A stretch of DNA of 15,198 nucleotides from NCBI GenBank assembly GCA_945885485.1, contig CAMCYT010000041.1, positions 1 through 15,198 of the forward strand, written 5' to 3'. Origin of the DNA: Prosthecobacter debontii (lineage in GTDB: Bacteria; Verrucomicrobiota; Verrucomicrobiia; Verrucomicrobiales; Akkermansiaceae). This document shows positions 1 to 7,115 of the stretch, one piece after another. Below the pieces are notes generated by a model, which was given only the letters and a program-made list of their open reading frames with translations, did not search any database and was not told where the DNA came from. A program made the translations under genes and the position numbers. Each line of letters starts with the position of its first letter. The first letter of the stretch is position 1.

Positions 1-581
1 TCCCCCATCAACTCGTCCTCGCCCTGACCGATGGGCCGGAGCCGCTGTTCGTTTTGCAAAACACCTTTCATTGGGTCAAATCGATCACCGTCACTCCGAC
101 TAGTGGCGAACCCGTTTCTGCTGGGCATTTCAAACCGATCAATTCCAAGCGCTACGTCAATGACTGCCACGAATACGTGTTTCATCTCACGAAATCCGGT
201 GACGTCCCACTAGACCGCCGCGCAGCTGGCGTAGCGTACGTTTATAAATCCAATATCACGCGCTGGGGTCATACTCAGGGTCAGGATCTTCGCTGTCGCG
301 GAAACACCTGGTTCATTCCCTACGAAACCATCCAATCCCGTAAAGGCGAACGCCCCCACCCCGCCACTTTTCCCGTCGCTTTGGTCGAGCAATGCATCAA
401 AATCCACGGAAAAGCCGAAGCCACCCGCTTGCTGGATCCATTTCTAGGAATAGGATCGTCGGCTTTAGCCGCAATATCTCAAAAAATATCCCATTTTACG
501 GGAATTGAGCTGGATCAGGAGTATCTGGAAGTGGCGAAGCGGCGGCTCGATCCGCCGATGGTGTCGGATTCGCTTGGGTAA
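1..581 (+). CDS. Site-specific DNA methyltransferase, C-terminal part (5' truncated)
   Basis: The frame is open from the first bases of the window (codons from base 3) to a TAA at 579-581, so the gene starts upstream and about 192 residues are visible. The C-terminus has the layout of N4-cytosine/N6-adenine methyltransferases of the N6_N4_Mtase family: HPATFP, then the SAM-binding motif I DPFLGIGSSALAA, then GIELDQEYLEVAKRRL. In beta-class enzymes the catalytic DPPY motif precedes this block, so it should lie left of the window. The FxGxG core is intact, with GSS in place of the more usual GTT. A TTG at 54 could be mistaken for a start, but the reading frame and family layout continue upstream of it. 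Whether a restriction enzyme accompanies it cannot be seen. The family is clear; target base and recognition site are unknown. Confidence 0.88.
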   Translation, partial: PHQLVLALTDGPEPLFVLQNTFHWVKSITVTPTSGEPVSAGHFKPINSKRYVNDCHEYVFHLTKSGDVPLDRRAAGVAYVYKSNITRWGHTQGQDLRCRGNTWFIPYETIQSRKGERPHPATFPVALVEQCIKIHGKAEATRLLDPFLGIGSSALAAISQKISHFTGIELDQEYLEVAKRRLDPPMVSDSLG

Positions 582-595
582 ACCTCTTTATTTTT

Positions 596-610
596 AAAGG
601 ATTTTCCTTT
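596..610. other. Short perfect hairpin after the methyltransferase gene
   Basis: AAAGGA, loop TTT, TCCTTT forms a perfect 6-bp stem 15 bases after the methyltransferase stop. No T-run follows on either strand, so it is at best a weak terminator or 3' stabiliser. The rest of 582-760 is AT-rich and shows no convincing ORF. Confidence 0.25.
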
Positions 611-721
611 CGGATGAGTAATTTATTAACTTTTGTCGAATTTCAGGCTTCCCATTTCAGAAATTTTAAATAATTTGGCGCGGTCCTAAGGATTTATAAG
701 TTTTTTTTGAAAAAGTCCCAC

Positions 722-744
722 CAGACTTCGCTGATGAAAGTCAG
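722..744. promoter_or_regulatory. Candidate MarR operator (imperfect palindrome)
   Basis: CAGACTT and AAGTCAG are inverted around centre 733, 6 of 7 positions matching, about 70 bases before the marR start. MarR proteins commonly bind imperfect palindromes of this length in their own promoters. The assignment is positional inference only; no clear -35/-10 pair was found nearby. Confidence 0.2.
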
Positions 745-767
745 ATGAGTTTGGATTTTCATGAAAC

Positions 768-775
768 GAGGAGGT
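768..775 (+). promoter_or_regulatory. Strong Shine-Dalgarno before a micro-ORF
   Basis: GAGGAGGT lies 6 bases before the ATG at 782, an ideal ribosome-binding geometry for the 11-codon ORF but not for marR (ATG at 814, 38 bases away). Upstream of the other gene starts in this window I find no comparable AGGAGG-like sequence, so it is exceptional here and decides which ORF ribosomes load on. Confidence 0.6.
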
Positions 776-781
776 CCTTCC

Positions 782-817
782 ATGTCCCAACATGAACCAT
801 ACAACCAGCCAACATGA
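782..817 (+). CDS. Micro-ORF (11 aa) translationally coupled to the MarR gene
   Basis: ATG at 782 opens an 11-codon frame, MSQHEPYNQPT, whose TGA stop (815-817) overlaps the ATG of marR (814-816) as ATGA. An in-frame ATG at 761 would make it 18 residues (MKRGGPS added), but GAGGAGGT at 768-775 favours 782. The peptide resembles nothing I recognise. The arrangement is typical of a leader ORF that delivers ribosomes to the next gene by termination-reinitiation, or lets translation conditions tune that gene. The open frame and SD are seen; translation and regulatory role are inferred. An alternative is that the SD simply acts at long range on marR and the ORF is incidental. Confidence 0.4.
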   Translation: MSQHEPYNQPT

Positions 818-1275
818 AAAATACCTCACCTGGTGCCGGCGGCACCGTGGCGAAAGCTGACGCTGATCGCCTCGCAGACTTCGTGCTCTTTACCCAGCGC
901 AGCTGCATTCTCAACCTATCTGGAGAACTGAACAAAGGAAACGTTTCCTTCTCTCAGTTCTTTTTACTCACCTATTTATCTAGCGAAGAATATCTGACGA
1001 TGTCGGATATCGCGAAAAAAATGGGCCACTCGACCGCAGCCGCCACCGGTTTGGTCGATCGCTTGGAAAAACTCGGTTATGTCGAGCGCGTGAATGCGGC
1101 GGAAGATCGTCGTAAAATCATGGTTCGTATCACCACCAAAGGAGTAGAGCTCGTATCCAGAATGCGTAAGGAAATCGCGATCGACCTCGCAGGTATCCTT
1201 GCCGGCATGGATGAAGAAGAAGCGGAAACCGTGGAACACACGAACCGCGCTCTGAGAAATCGCTCTCTCATTTAA
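814..1275 (+). CDS. MarR-family transcriptional regulator
   Basis: A 153-residue protein of normal MarR length. The winged helix-turn-helix is clear: LTMSDIAKKMGHSTAAATG (about residues 61-79) with the recognition helix at HSTAAATGLVDRLEKLGYVER, then the wing AEDRRKIMVRIT with the conserved Asp-Arg. The flanking helices that form the dimer interface fit residues 17-50 and 120-150. It probably acts as a homodimeric repressor sensing a small molecule; the ligand cannot be told. The ATG at 814 overlaps the stop of an 11-codon upstream ORF, which carries the only strong Shine-Dalgarno in the area, so marR may be translated by coupling. The next gene, a YfiH-like oxidoreductase, follows 63 bases downstream on the same strand and could be a target, though nothing proves it. 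Confidence 0.9.
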   Translation: MKNTSPGAGGTVAKADADRLADFVLFTQRSCILNLSGELNKGNVSFSQFFLLTYLSSEEYLTMSDIAKKMGHSTAAATGLVDRLEKLGYVERVNAAEDRRKIMVRITTKGVELVSRMRKEIAIDLAGILAGMDEEEAETVEHTNRALRNRSLI

Positions 1276-1285
1276 ATTTACCTGT

Positions 1286-1306
1286 GCCGAGCGAAACCCG
1301 CTTGGC
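1286..1306. other. Hairpin between marR and the yfiH-like gene
   Basis: GCCGAGCG, a 5-base loop, CGCTTGGC: an 8-bp stem with one G-T wobble, ending 32 bases before the GTG of the next gene. No T-run follows, so it is not a standard intrinsic terminator; it could be a partial terminator or an mRNA processing or stability element. Confidence 0.3.
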
Positions 1307-1338
1307 GAATTCGATGTGCCTCCGTTACGATCTCGGTC

Positions 1339-1998
1339 GTGACGGAGGTGTTTTCTTTTATAGACCCGCTACTTGAGTTGTCAGGATTCCAAGCATCTTG
1401 GATTCCAAGGCAGGCAGGCGTGGACGTTTTGGGCGATCGTGAGTTCGCGTTGTGCAATCTCGCGCCGCATCACGACCGTTGGATTACGGAGGGTTTCCCG
1501 GAAATTTTCACCCGCCACCACGCCGAGCAGATTCATGGCAATCAAATCGCCGCGATCACGAAAATTTCAGAACAGTCCATCATCCAACACGCCGGAGTGG
1601 ATGGCTTGATCACGAATTTACCTAGTCAACTGCTGGCGATTTACGTCGCAGACTGCGCCGCGATCTATCTGGCCGATCCTGTGACGCGTTCGATTGGGTT
1701 GCTGCATTCCGGGAAAAAAGGCACCGAAGGAAATATCCTGCGTGAAGCGGTGGTGCGGATGGCTGAGCTTTATGGCACGTGTCCAAGCGATCTCGTCTGC
1801 GTGGTTTCACCGTGTATCCGCCCGCCGGATTACGATATCGATTTCGCTGAGACGATCCGTGAGCAGGCGAGCGAGTTAGGAATTGTGCAGTTTCACGATA
1901 GCTGCCAGAACACTGCCTCGAACCTGACAGTGCATTACTCGTATCGGATCGAAAAAGGCCAAACAGGTCGGATGCTCGCGCTGCTTGCACTTCGCTGA
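1339..1998 (+). CDS. YfiH/LACC1-type polyphenol oxidase family protein
   Basis: A 219-residue member of the multicopper-oxidase-like/laccase-domain family (YfiH, LACC1), whose characterised members act as purine nucleoside phosphorylase/adenosine deaminase or in peptidoglycan-precursor quality control. The three metal ligands are present: His66 in QIHG, Cys106 in VADCAAIYLADP and His123 in LLHSGKKGT, where the family more often has HxGWRGT. The Pro/Tyr block is seen as SPCIRPPDYDI, and the end as VHYSYR...GQTGRMLALLAL. It is shorter than the usual 240-260 residues because the N-terminus is compact. The GTG at 1339 is the best start in a frame with no in-frame ATG nearby; a GTG at 1348 is the alternative and neither has a Shine-Dalgarno. 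ispE follows after 23 bases, so the two are probably co-transcribed. Confidence 0.85.
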   Translation: MTEVFSFIDPLLELSGFQASWIPRQAGVDVLGDREFALCNLAPHHDRWITEGFPEIFTRHHAEQIHGNQIAAITKISEQSIIQHAGVDGLITNLPSQLLAIYVADCAAIYLADPVTRSIGLLHSGKKGTEGNILREAVVRMAELYGTCPSDLVCVVSPCIRPPDYDIDFAETIREQASELGIVQFHDSCQNTASNLTVHYSYRIEKGQTGRMLALLALR

Positions 1999-2021
1999 AA
2001 TTTCACCTACCACAACCCAAC

Positions 2022-2840
2022 GTGCTCTCTCCTGCCAAACTCAATCTCTCCCTCCGCGTCCTTTCAAAACGCCCCGATGGTTTCCATGAAATCGAAACCC
2101 TGATGGTTAAACTCCCGGGTTTGGCGGATGAAATCACGATTCTGCCCGCGGATGCCTTTTCCTTCACCTGCTCGGATCCGAGTTTAGCGACCGATTCACG
2201 TAACCTCGTGGTGAAAGCGGTCGAAGCTCTGACTGAAAAATCCGGACAGGCACAACATTACCAAATCCATCTGGAAAAACGCATTCCGCATGGCGCGGGG
2301 CTCGGTGGCGGATCAAGCAATGCCGCAACGGTCCTGTTAGCCCTGAACGGTCAGCTGGAAAATCCCCTGCCCACGGACGAACTCCATCAGTTAGCGGCAG
2401 GTATCGGATCGGACGTTCCGTTTTTTCTCTACGCCGGCGCAGCCTGGTGCAGAGGCCGAGGTGAAATCATCGAAGCAGCCCCCACCCCGCCGGATCTTCC
2501 CATCGTTTTGTTCAAGCCCGGCTTCAGCGTCTCCACAGCGGATGCTTATGAGAATTGTTTGAATGCCGAACCCCTTCCGGGTGTCCGCTACGATAGTTAT
2601 CGCTACGCCGGCCTGGAGTTGGTGAATGATCTGGAAAAAGCCGTTTTTGCCAAACATCGTTACCTCGCCGAACTCAAAGACTGGTTGCAAAACCGCCGCG
2701 ATACCAAAGCCGTGTTGATGTCCGGATCCGGCTCAACCATCATCGCCATCCTCCGCCCCAAAGGTCGCGCGGAAGGCTTGATCCACACCGCACAAAAATA
2801 TTTCGACGCGAACCTTTGGACGTGGAGCGGAACGCTGTGA
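2022..2840 (+). CDS. ispE: 4-diphosphocytidyl-2-C-methyl-D-erythritol kinase
   Basis: IspE is a GHMP kinase that phosphorylates the 2-hydroxyl of CDP-methylerythritol with ATP, the fourth step of the non-mevalonate (MEP) isoprenoid pathway, in the cytosol. The 272 residues show the family pattern from the first codon: PAKLNLSLRVLSKRPDGFHEIET, with the conserved Lys at residue 6. Then comes the glycine-rich ATP loop PHGAGLGGGSSNAA (89-102), GSDVPFFLYAGAAWCRGRGE with the catalytic Asp131, and the C-terminal MSGSGSTIIAI motif. Length is slightly below the usual 280-300. The GTG start is set by the family N-terminus and lacks a Shine-Dalgarno. The gene follows the YfiH-like gene by 23 bases and ends 158 bases before a convergent gene. 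Confidence 0.95.
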   Translation: MLSPAKLNLSLRVLSKRPDGFHEIETLMVKLPGLADEITILPADAFSFTCSDPSLATDSRNLVVKAVEALTEKSGQAQHYQIHLEKRIPHGAGLGGGSSNAATVLLALNGQLENPLPTDELHQLAAGIGSDVPFFLYAGAAWCRGRGEIIEAAPTPPDLPIVLFKPGFSVSTADAYENCLNAEPLPGVRYDSYRYAGLELVNDLEKAVFAKHRYLAELKDWLQNRRDTKAVLMSGSGSTIIAILRPKGRAEGLIHTAQKYFDANLWTWSGTL

Positions 2841-2857
2841 AAGCTTGTTTTTTCCAA

Positions 2858-2936
2858 CCTTCGTTATCTTCGTTTGCTCCTGTAAAATATTTCTTTGCAC
2901 AGAAGTTAACGAAGTTAACGAAGGAAACGAAGGAGC
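2858..2936. repeat. Hairpin with arms made of 9-base near-repeats
   Basis: The left arm (2858-2883) reads as 9-base units CTTCGTTAT, CTTCGTTTG, CTCCTGTAA. The right arm (2899-2936) reads GAAGTTAAC twice, then GAAGGAAAC and GAAGGAGC. The arms are inverted complements, except that the right arm has one extra 9-base unit. The loop is about 15 bases, AT-rich. It lies between convergent genes, where it could serve as a two-way transcription barrier, but there is no T-run. Confidence 0.65.
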
Positions 2937-2938
2937 TT

Positions 2939-2973
2939 CGCTCTTAGCTTTCGCTCTTAGCTTTCGCTTTTAG
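2939..2973. repeat. 13-base tandem repeat, about 2.7 copies
   Basis: The unit CGCTCTTAGCTTT occurs at 2939-2951 and 2952-2964, followed by a partial diverged copy CGCTTTTAG at 2965-2973. It directly abuts the preceding hairpin element and ends 26 bases before the stop of the convergent epimerase gene. It probably arose by replication slippage. Confidence 0.75.
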
Positions 2974-2998
2974 AATTTTGGTAAATAGCTTTGGCTCC

Positions 2999-3904
2999 TT
3001 ATCGTGAATCCTCATCGATTGCCTTGCGCAATTGCTCAGGATTAAGCCCCATCCAACCAACCTCATTTGAGCTTGGCGGCACCCAAGAATTTAGTAACGG
3101 AAGTAGCTCCGCCACCGCATCCAGAAACGACGGATATTTCGGCTGCCAACCAGTTGCTCTGAGCTTAGCGTTGGAGACTTGTTTGTGGGTCCAACCACGT
3201 TTGCGATTCAGATCGCGGGGCCCGCTGGGCGGAAGATCTTTTCCGAATATTTCGGATAGCCCTTGGTAAACTTCCAGCTGAGTTAAGCTTTCCGAATCAC
3301 AGACATTGAAAACCTGACCTGCCGGAAATTCTGTTAGGAAAAACAGATACAGCAACGCACTGGCTGCATCATCGCGGTGGATTTGATTGATAAAACGCCG
3401 ACCGTCTTCCTCGATCACTGCCTCGCCGCTTTTAAATTTACTCAACAACACACTGCGGTTTGGCCCGTAAATTCCTGCGAGCCTTGCGACCACGCCACCG
3501 GCATCGGTCACACATTTTTCCGCAGCCAGCAACAACCTACCCGTCTCACGATCCGGAATGGTTTCGGATTCCTCTGTCACCAACTCGCCATTCTGCTGCG
3601 CATATACCGAACTGCTGGAGGTAAAGGCGATCTTTGCTTCAGGAAATCGGCGGACAAGATTTTCGCAGCCGTTGAGATAAACTTTCCGATAGGCATCCTC
3701 ACCTCCACGACCCGATGCCGCACAATGAATGATCGCATCCGCATCGGGAAGCGCAGCCACCGATGCCGGATCACCCACATCACAGGCGATCAGATTCTCT
3801 CCGCCACTCAACGATGCACCGATGGTTTGCCATCCTGCAGCTTTGAATTGCCTCAAAATTTCATCGCCTAAATATCCGGCACCTATCACCAAAAGTCTTT
3901 TCAT
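2999..3904 (-). CDS. YeeZ-like NAD(P)-binding sugar epimerase/dehydratase family protein
   Basis: An extended short-chain dehydrogenase of 301 residues from the ATG at 3904; a longer frame to 3964 exists, but MKRLLVIGAGYLG is the expected Rossmann N-terminus and that extension would overlap the upstream gene. The nucleotide-binding motif GAGYLG is at residues 8-13. FTSSSSVYA holds the SDR serine, but at the place of the usual YxxxK there is TGRLLLAAEK, as in the YeeZ subgroup, so the classical catalytic Tyr is absent. Later motifs RLAGIYGP, RFINQIHRDDAA and QVFNVCDSE also match YeeZ-like proteins. Substrate is unknown; a nucleotide sugar is plausible but unproven. It starts 10 bases after a CorA-like gene, indicating a two-gene unit. 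Confidence 0.85.
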   Translation of the reverse strand: MKRLLVIGAGYLGDEILRQFKAAGWQTIGASLSGGENLIACDVGDPASVAALPDADAIIHCAASGRGGEDAYRKVYLNGCENLVRRFPEAKIAFTSSSSVYAQQNGELVTEESETIPDRETGRLLLAAEKCVTDAGGVVARLAGIYGPNRSVLLSKFKSGEAVIEEDGRRFINQIHRDDAASALLYLFFLTEFPAGQVFNVCDSESLTQLEVYQGLSEIFGKDLPPSGPRDLNRKRGWTHKQVSNAKLRATGWQPKYPSFLDAVAELLPLLNSWVPPSSNEVGWMGLNPEQLRKAIDEDSR

Positions 3905-3914
3905 AGCTAACAGA

Positions 3915-4643
3915 TCAATCATTTTTCCGACCAACAAACCACAACAGCAATCCGCCAACCCCAAGCCCGCCGAAAAAGATCAGCCAAAATAATTCATGAA
4001 CAAAATCCGGCAAATTAACATTCATCCCGAACAAACTTCCCAAGGCGACAACAGGCAGGAAAAAGCCGGTGACGAGGTTCAGTTTGAAAAGAATTTTTCC
4101 CAAGCGATCCGAGGACTTGGCGTGTGCTTCGGAAGCCTCCGCCTGCCAGAAAATCAGGGTTTCCCGGGCATCACTTTGCAGGAGTTCAGCCGCCCGTTCC
4201 AGCTCCCTAGCTCGGTCACGGAAAGACAGGATAATTCGGTCATCCGGCTCTTGAGTAAGCACTTCCTCAAGCGCGTGCACCAGGTTACGCGAGCTTCGGG
4301 TAAGGGGCCCGGCATGCCTGAGGATTTTGAAAACCAACTCCGTGGATTCTGTCTTCTCTAACAACTCCTCGTTCGTATCAATAGCCTTCGCATATCGATC
4401 TAGCAACGCACTGAGCTCATCCAAGCCAGGCCCGCCTGGCTGAAACCACTTGCCATTATGCTGCCGCCAAAAGAAAATCGCCTTGCGTTCGGGAATACCA
4501 GCTTCCGGAACTTCATGCACCACGAGCAGCAATTCCGTATCCCCCACCACACAACGTTGGTGGCCGGGCCGGCCGCTGAGCTGCTCCTGCAACGTGCGTT
4601 CGATTTCAAAATTTGGTGGCAATACCAGTAGTTCTTCCTGCAT
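3915..4643 (-). CDS. CorA-like divalent cation transporter family protein
   Basis: A 242-residue protein with the CorA C-terminal architecture: a long, charged, mostly helical cytoplasmic part (about 75-187), then TM1 (about 188-205), the signature GMN at 206-208 in the context FGMNVNLPDF, TM2 (about 217-237) and a short basic tail. In CorA/Mrs2/ZntB proteins the GMN loop forms the selectivity mouth of a pentameric Mg2+ (or Zn2+/Ni2+) channel. It is much shorter than typical CorA (about 310-370) because the N-terminal alpha/beta domain is reduced to about 70 residues, and the usual YGMN is FGMN. Start is the ATG at 4641-4643. It is divergent from the L,D-transpeptidase gene (107 bases between starts) and likely co-transcribed with the epimerase downstream. 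Ion specificity is not readable. Confidence 0.8.
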   Translation of the reverse strand: MQEELLVLPPNFEIERTLQEQLSGRPGHQRCVVGDTELLLVVHEVPEAGIPERKAIFFWRQHNGKWFQPGGPGLDELSALLDRYAKAIDTNEELLEKTESTELVFKILRHAGPLTRSSRNLVHALEEVLTQEPDDRIILSFRDRARELERAAELLQSDARETLIFWQAEASEAHAKSSDRLGKILFKLNLVTGFFLPVVALGSLFGMNVNLPDFVHELFWLIFFGGLGVGGLLLWFVGRKND

Positions 4644-4750
4644 GAGTCTCTTGTTTATGGAATTTTTTCCGTTTCCGCAACTCTTGCTACGCGCTTACCC
4701 GACCACCGGGCTTGCAAATCCGCCGGATCCAGCCTAATTACCACGCATAC

Positions 4751-5359
4751 ATGAAATACTTTCTCCTACTCGCCTGTGCGATGCTCTTTGTTTCCTGCAT
4801 CGACACCAAGCCTCCGGGATCCGATTACCTCGCCGGTATCGGTGGCCCGATCCAACGTCCGACCTCTGGCGGCCCGCATCATCCAGCTCCAGCCATTCCC
4901 GATGACGTCTCCTACTGGGAAGGCGATGACGTGCAAGGCCCATCCGTCATCAAGATCAACCGCACCCATCAAAAGGCCTATTTTTACAAAGGCAATAAAC
5001 TGGTCGGCGTTTCAAAAATCTCCTCTGGAAAAGAAGATTCCGGCACACCTCCGGGAAAATACAAAATCATCCAGAAAAACAAGGATCACAAATCCACCCT
5101 CTACGGCTGTATCAAAGACAAAGCCACCGGACAAGTCATCAACGACAGTGCCGACATCCGAGTCGACAAAGTCGGACCAGGTCAGATCTATTATCCTGCA
5201 TCCATGCCCTACTTCATGCGCTTCAACAACGCCATCGGCATGCACACCGGCTACCTCCCCGGCTACGCCGCATCCCACGGTTGCGTTAGAATGCCCCACC
5301 TCATGGCCGAAAAGTTTTTCGAAAATGTGGAAGTGGGAACACCCGTGATTGTGGAGTGA
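4751..5359 (+). CDS. L,D-transpeptidase lipoprotein (YkuD domain)
   Basis: The product is 202 residues from the ATG at 4751. An in-frame TTG at 4712 is an alternative, but it would bury the signal peptide. The N-terminus MKYFLLLACAMLFVSC is a lipoprotein signal with lipobox Cys16, so the protein is probably anchored to a membrane facing the periplasm. A proline/glycine-rich linker (17-60) precedes the YkuD domain: SVIKINRTHQKAYFYK, then SGTPPGKYKI, then the catalytic block with His165 in GMHTG and SHGCVRMP (Ser175 to Pro182), nucleophile Cys178 and Arg180. YkuD enzymes form 3-3 peptidoglycan cross-links or attach proteins to the stem peptide. An OmpA-domain protein is encoded next on the same strand, a related cell-envelope context. 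Confidence 0.92.
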   Translation: MKYFLLLACAMLFVSCIDTKPPGSDYLAGIGGPIQRPTSGGPHHPAPAIPDDVSYWEGDDVQGPSVIKINRTHQKAYFYKGNKLVGVSKISSGKEDSGTPPGKYKIIQKNKDHKSTLYGCIKDKATGQVINDSADIRVDKVGPGQIYYPASMPYFMRFNNAIGMHTGYLPGYAASHGCVRMPHLMAEKFFENVEVGTPVIVE

Positions 5360-5373
5360 TTCGCCACAAGGAG

Positions 5374-5472
5374 CGGCAGCATTCTGCTGCCGTATACCTA
5401 ACAGAATCGCAGATTCGCTCACTGCGAAAAGCAAAGTAGGGTTACGCCCCATGGTTTTAATCCATGGAACGG
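5374..5472. repeat. Cluster of hairpins with a GTAGGG block
   Basis: CGGCAGCA, loop TTC, TGCTGCCG forms a perfect 8-bp stem at 5374-5392. GAATC-gca-GATTC follows at 5404-5416. GTAGGG is at 5436-5441, then two CCATGG palindromes (5449-5454 and 5462-5467) around TTTTAAT, and GAACGG at 5467-5472. The GTAGGG ... palindromic arms ... AACGG order resembles the repeats near 7035 and 8237, so this may be a distant relative. No T-run follows the first stem, so a terminator role is weak. Confidence 0.45.
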
Positions 5473-5509
5473 TTATCGGTTAACATCGTCATTAGCGACA
5501 ACCGATCCC

Positions 5510-6985
5510 ATGAAACCTAAGCACCACATCCCATTCATTCTTCTCAACATCCCCCTCCTCCTGTTGAATCCTACGGCTCACGCTCAAGATCAAGACAAGA
5601 TCGTGAGTAAAACTACAGACGCCGAGGCCGAGAAATCCAAAATAGACAAAGCTGAGGCCATTCTCGCCAAAAAAATAGCAGAGAAGGAAAGGGAGGCAGC
5701 AAAGCTCGCCAAGGAAACTGCCAGACTCGCCGAAGAAACCGCGAAAAAAGCTGCGCGAGAAACTGCTAAACTCGCCAAAGAAACTGCAAGACAGGCTGAA
5801 AAAGCCCTCAAAGAAACTTCCGATCGCGCTGAAGCAGCCGTCAAAGAAGCTGCTGAGCGTGGGAAAGAAACTGCCGAACACGCCAAGCAACTCGCTAAAG
5901 AAGCTGTCGAGAAAAAGGAATTACCCAAGCCCACTCCCGATAAACGTGAAAGACCCACGAAACCCGAAATCGTCGAAGTCCCAGTAACAGAACCTGAGCG
6001 CCTAGCAGAAAGTAAAGTCAGCGATGTGACGCGCGAAGTGCATCGCGATCTCGACCAACGCAAGACCCGCATCGAAGGTCGCAAGGACGCACAGTCCGTG
6101 ATCAATGAAATTCTCGGAACTGAAAGCCGAATTTCACGAGCCGAAGTGGATCGCGAAGAGCGATTTCGTCCGCGCTTCGAACGCCAGTATGAAGGAGATA
6201 GGCGCGCACCCGAGCCCTCACCCGACCAACGTCGCGCAGCAACGACCTATTACCAAGAGCGCTTGCGTGGCCGCGAAGTTGATGGACCGCTTCCGGATTT
6301 TTTCCGTCATTCTTCTTATCACGATGACAAAAGAGATCCGCATAATGAACAACGTGTCGTCGAACGCATCGAATATGTCCGCCCGCGCTATCTGAACGAT
6401 GGGCGTCGCTACGTGCATTACGATTCACGTACATCCATCCCCGCTATCCTCATGGCCGCACTTGCCATGAACCAAGTCCGTTTTCAACCTACCCGTGAAA
6501 TGGCCCCTATTTTTTACGATCGCCGGGATGATTCTCAACAATACGCCATGCCCCTGCCACCCGAAAACTACCGCGGTGAAAACTCATGGGTTGTTTCCTA
6601 TCCGGTCGATGAAAAGTCCATGATCTCCAGTGAAGACATCTTGTTTCTTCAGGGTTCCACCCAGTTCTCCGATCCATATTCCTATGATGTCGTCAGCGTC
6701 ATGGCCGATGCGATGAAAGCCATGCCCGAAGACGAACGCTTCGTCATCGAAGGTCACGCATCCGCCGAAGGAAGTTATGAAAGCAACATGATCCTCTCCC
6801 AGCAGCGCGCCGAATACATTGTTAGAGAAATCGTCCGCCAAGGCGTCTCTCCGTATCGCCTGCTTCCTGTCGGCTATGGCGAAAGCGAAGCACATCGCCC
6901 CGAGGATGCTACCGAAGCCCTTCGCAGCCAAGATCGCCGGGTCGTAGTATTCCGTATGAAACCGGAAACCATTGCCCAGCGTTGA
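5510..6985 (+). CDS. OmpA-family protein with signal peptide and long Ala/Lys/Glu coiled coil
   Basis: The product has 491 residues. A signal peptide (1-25, cleavage likely after AHA) is followed by a very regular Ala/Lys/Glu/Thr helix (about 35-137) with near-repeats such as KLAKETARLAEETAKKAA and KLAKETARQAEKALKE, reminiscent of LEA-type or Lpp-like coiled coils. Residues 138-370 are Arg/Asp/Pro-rich and unrecognised, with a short hydrophobic patch at 309-320. The C-terminal OmpA domain (about 376-484) shows ILFLQGSTQFSD, VIEGHASAEGSYESNMILSQQRAEYI, GYGESEAHRPED and SQDRRVVVF. Family members bind peptidoglycan diaminopimelate through an Asp in TDxxG and an Arg in NRR; here the Asp position is Ser/Ala (HASAEG) while the Arg is kept. 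It is probably a periplasmic or outer-membrane tether to the wall. There is no Shine-Dalgarno before the ATG. Confidence 0.85.
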   Translation: MKPKHHIPFILLNIPLLLLNPTAHAQDQDKIVSKTTDAEAEKSKIDKAEAILAKKIAEKEREAAKLAKETARLAEETAKKAARETAKLAKETARQAEKALKETSDRAEAAVKEAAERGKETAEHAKQLAKEAVEKKELPKPTPDKRERPTKPEIVEVPVTEPERLAESKVSDVTREVHRDLDQRKTRIEGRKDAQSVINEILGTESRISRAEVDREERFRPRFERQYEGDRRAPEPSPDQRRAATTYYQERLRGREVDGPLPDFFRHSSYHDDKRDPHNEQRVVERIEYVRPRYLNDGRRYVHYDSRTSIPAILMAALAMNQVRFQPTREMAPIFYDRRDDSQQYAMPLPPENYRGENSWVVSYPVDEKSMISSEDILFLQGSTQFSDPYSYDVVSVMADAMKAMPEDERFVIEGHASAEGSYESNMILSQQRAEYIVREIVRQGVSPYRLLPVGYGESEAHRPEDATEALRSQDRRVVVFRMKPETIAQR

Positions 6986-6997
6986 GATATCTAATTT

Positions 6998-7075
6998 GGG
7001 CCGACCAGGCGAGGCGACCCCACCTTGCAAAAAAGGTAGGGTCAACTCGCCGAGTTGACCGTGATTCTGAAACGG
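6998..7075. repeat. Structured dispersed repeat, copy A (GGTAGGG...CGCCGAG type)
   Basis: It begins 12 bases after the OmpA-type gene. A 26-base core at 7035-7060 starts GGTAGGG and contains a 10-bp perfect stem (7040-7049 with 7051-7060, GGTCAACTCG/CGAGTTGACC) around a single C. Just before it, GCGACCCCACCTT (7014-7026) can pair instead with the AAGGTAGGGTC part of the core, so the two stems compete for 7040-7043. GAAACGG closes the element. The core is 25/26 identical to the copy at 8237-8262. Confidence 0.8.
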
Positions 7076-7115
7076 TGGGCTCTTAATGAAGGTCTCACTT
7101 CCGTTTATCAATCGT

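Noticed and set aside
2858..2973. Possible CRISPR-like array (short regular repeats).
   Set aside because: Units are 9 and 13 bases with no spacers of constant size, and one set forms inverted arms; there are no cas genes.
3377..3871. A 164-codon + strand frame opposite the epimerase gene.
   Set aside because: It is antisense to a well-supported Rossmann-fold protein and has no coherent domain.
3905..3964. A 20-residue N-terminal extension of the epimerase.
   Set aside because: It would overlap the upstream CorA-like gene, and the family N-terminus begins at MKRLLVIGAGYLG.
4712..4740. Promoter-like TTGCAA, 17 bases, TAATTA before the L,D-transpeptidase gene.
   Set aside because: The -10 matches the sigma-70 consensus at only two positions; the alternative CCTAAT has 15-base spacing. 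Promoter consensus in this lineage is uncertain.
5492..6105. Two long - strand frames, rich in Ser/Phe and Ser/Ala, opposite the coiled-coil coding region.
   Set aside because: They are mirror images of Lys/Glu/Ala-rich codons of the OmpA-type gene; the low-complexity composition is an artefact of the repeat-like coding strand.
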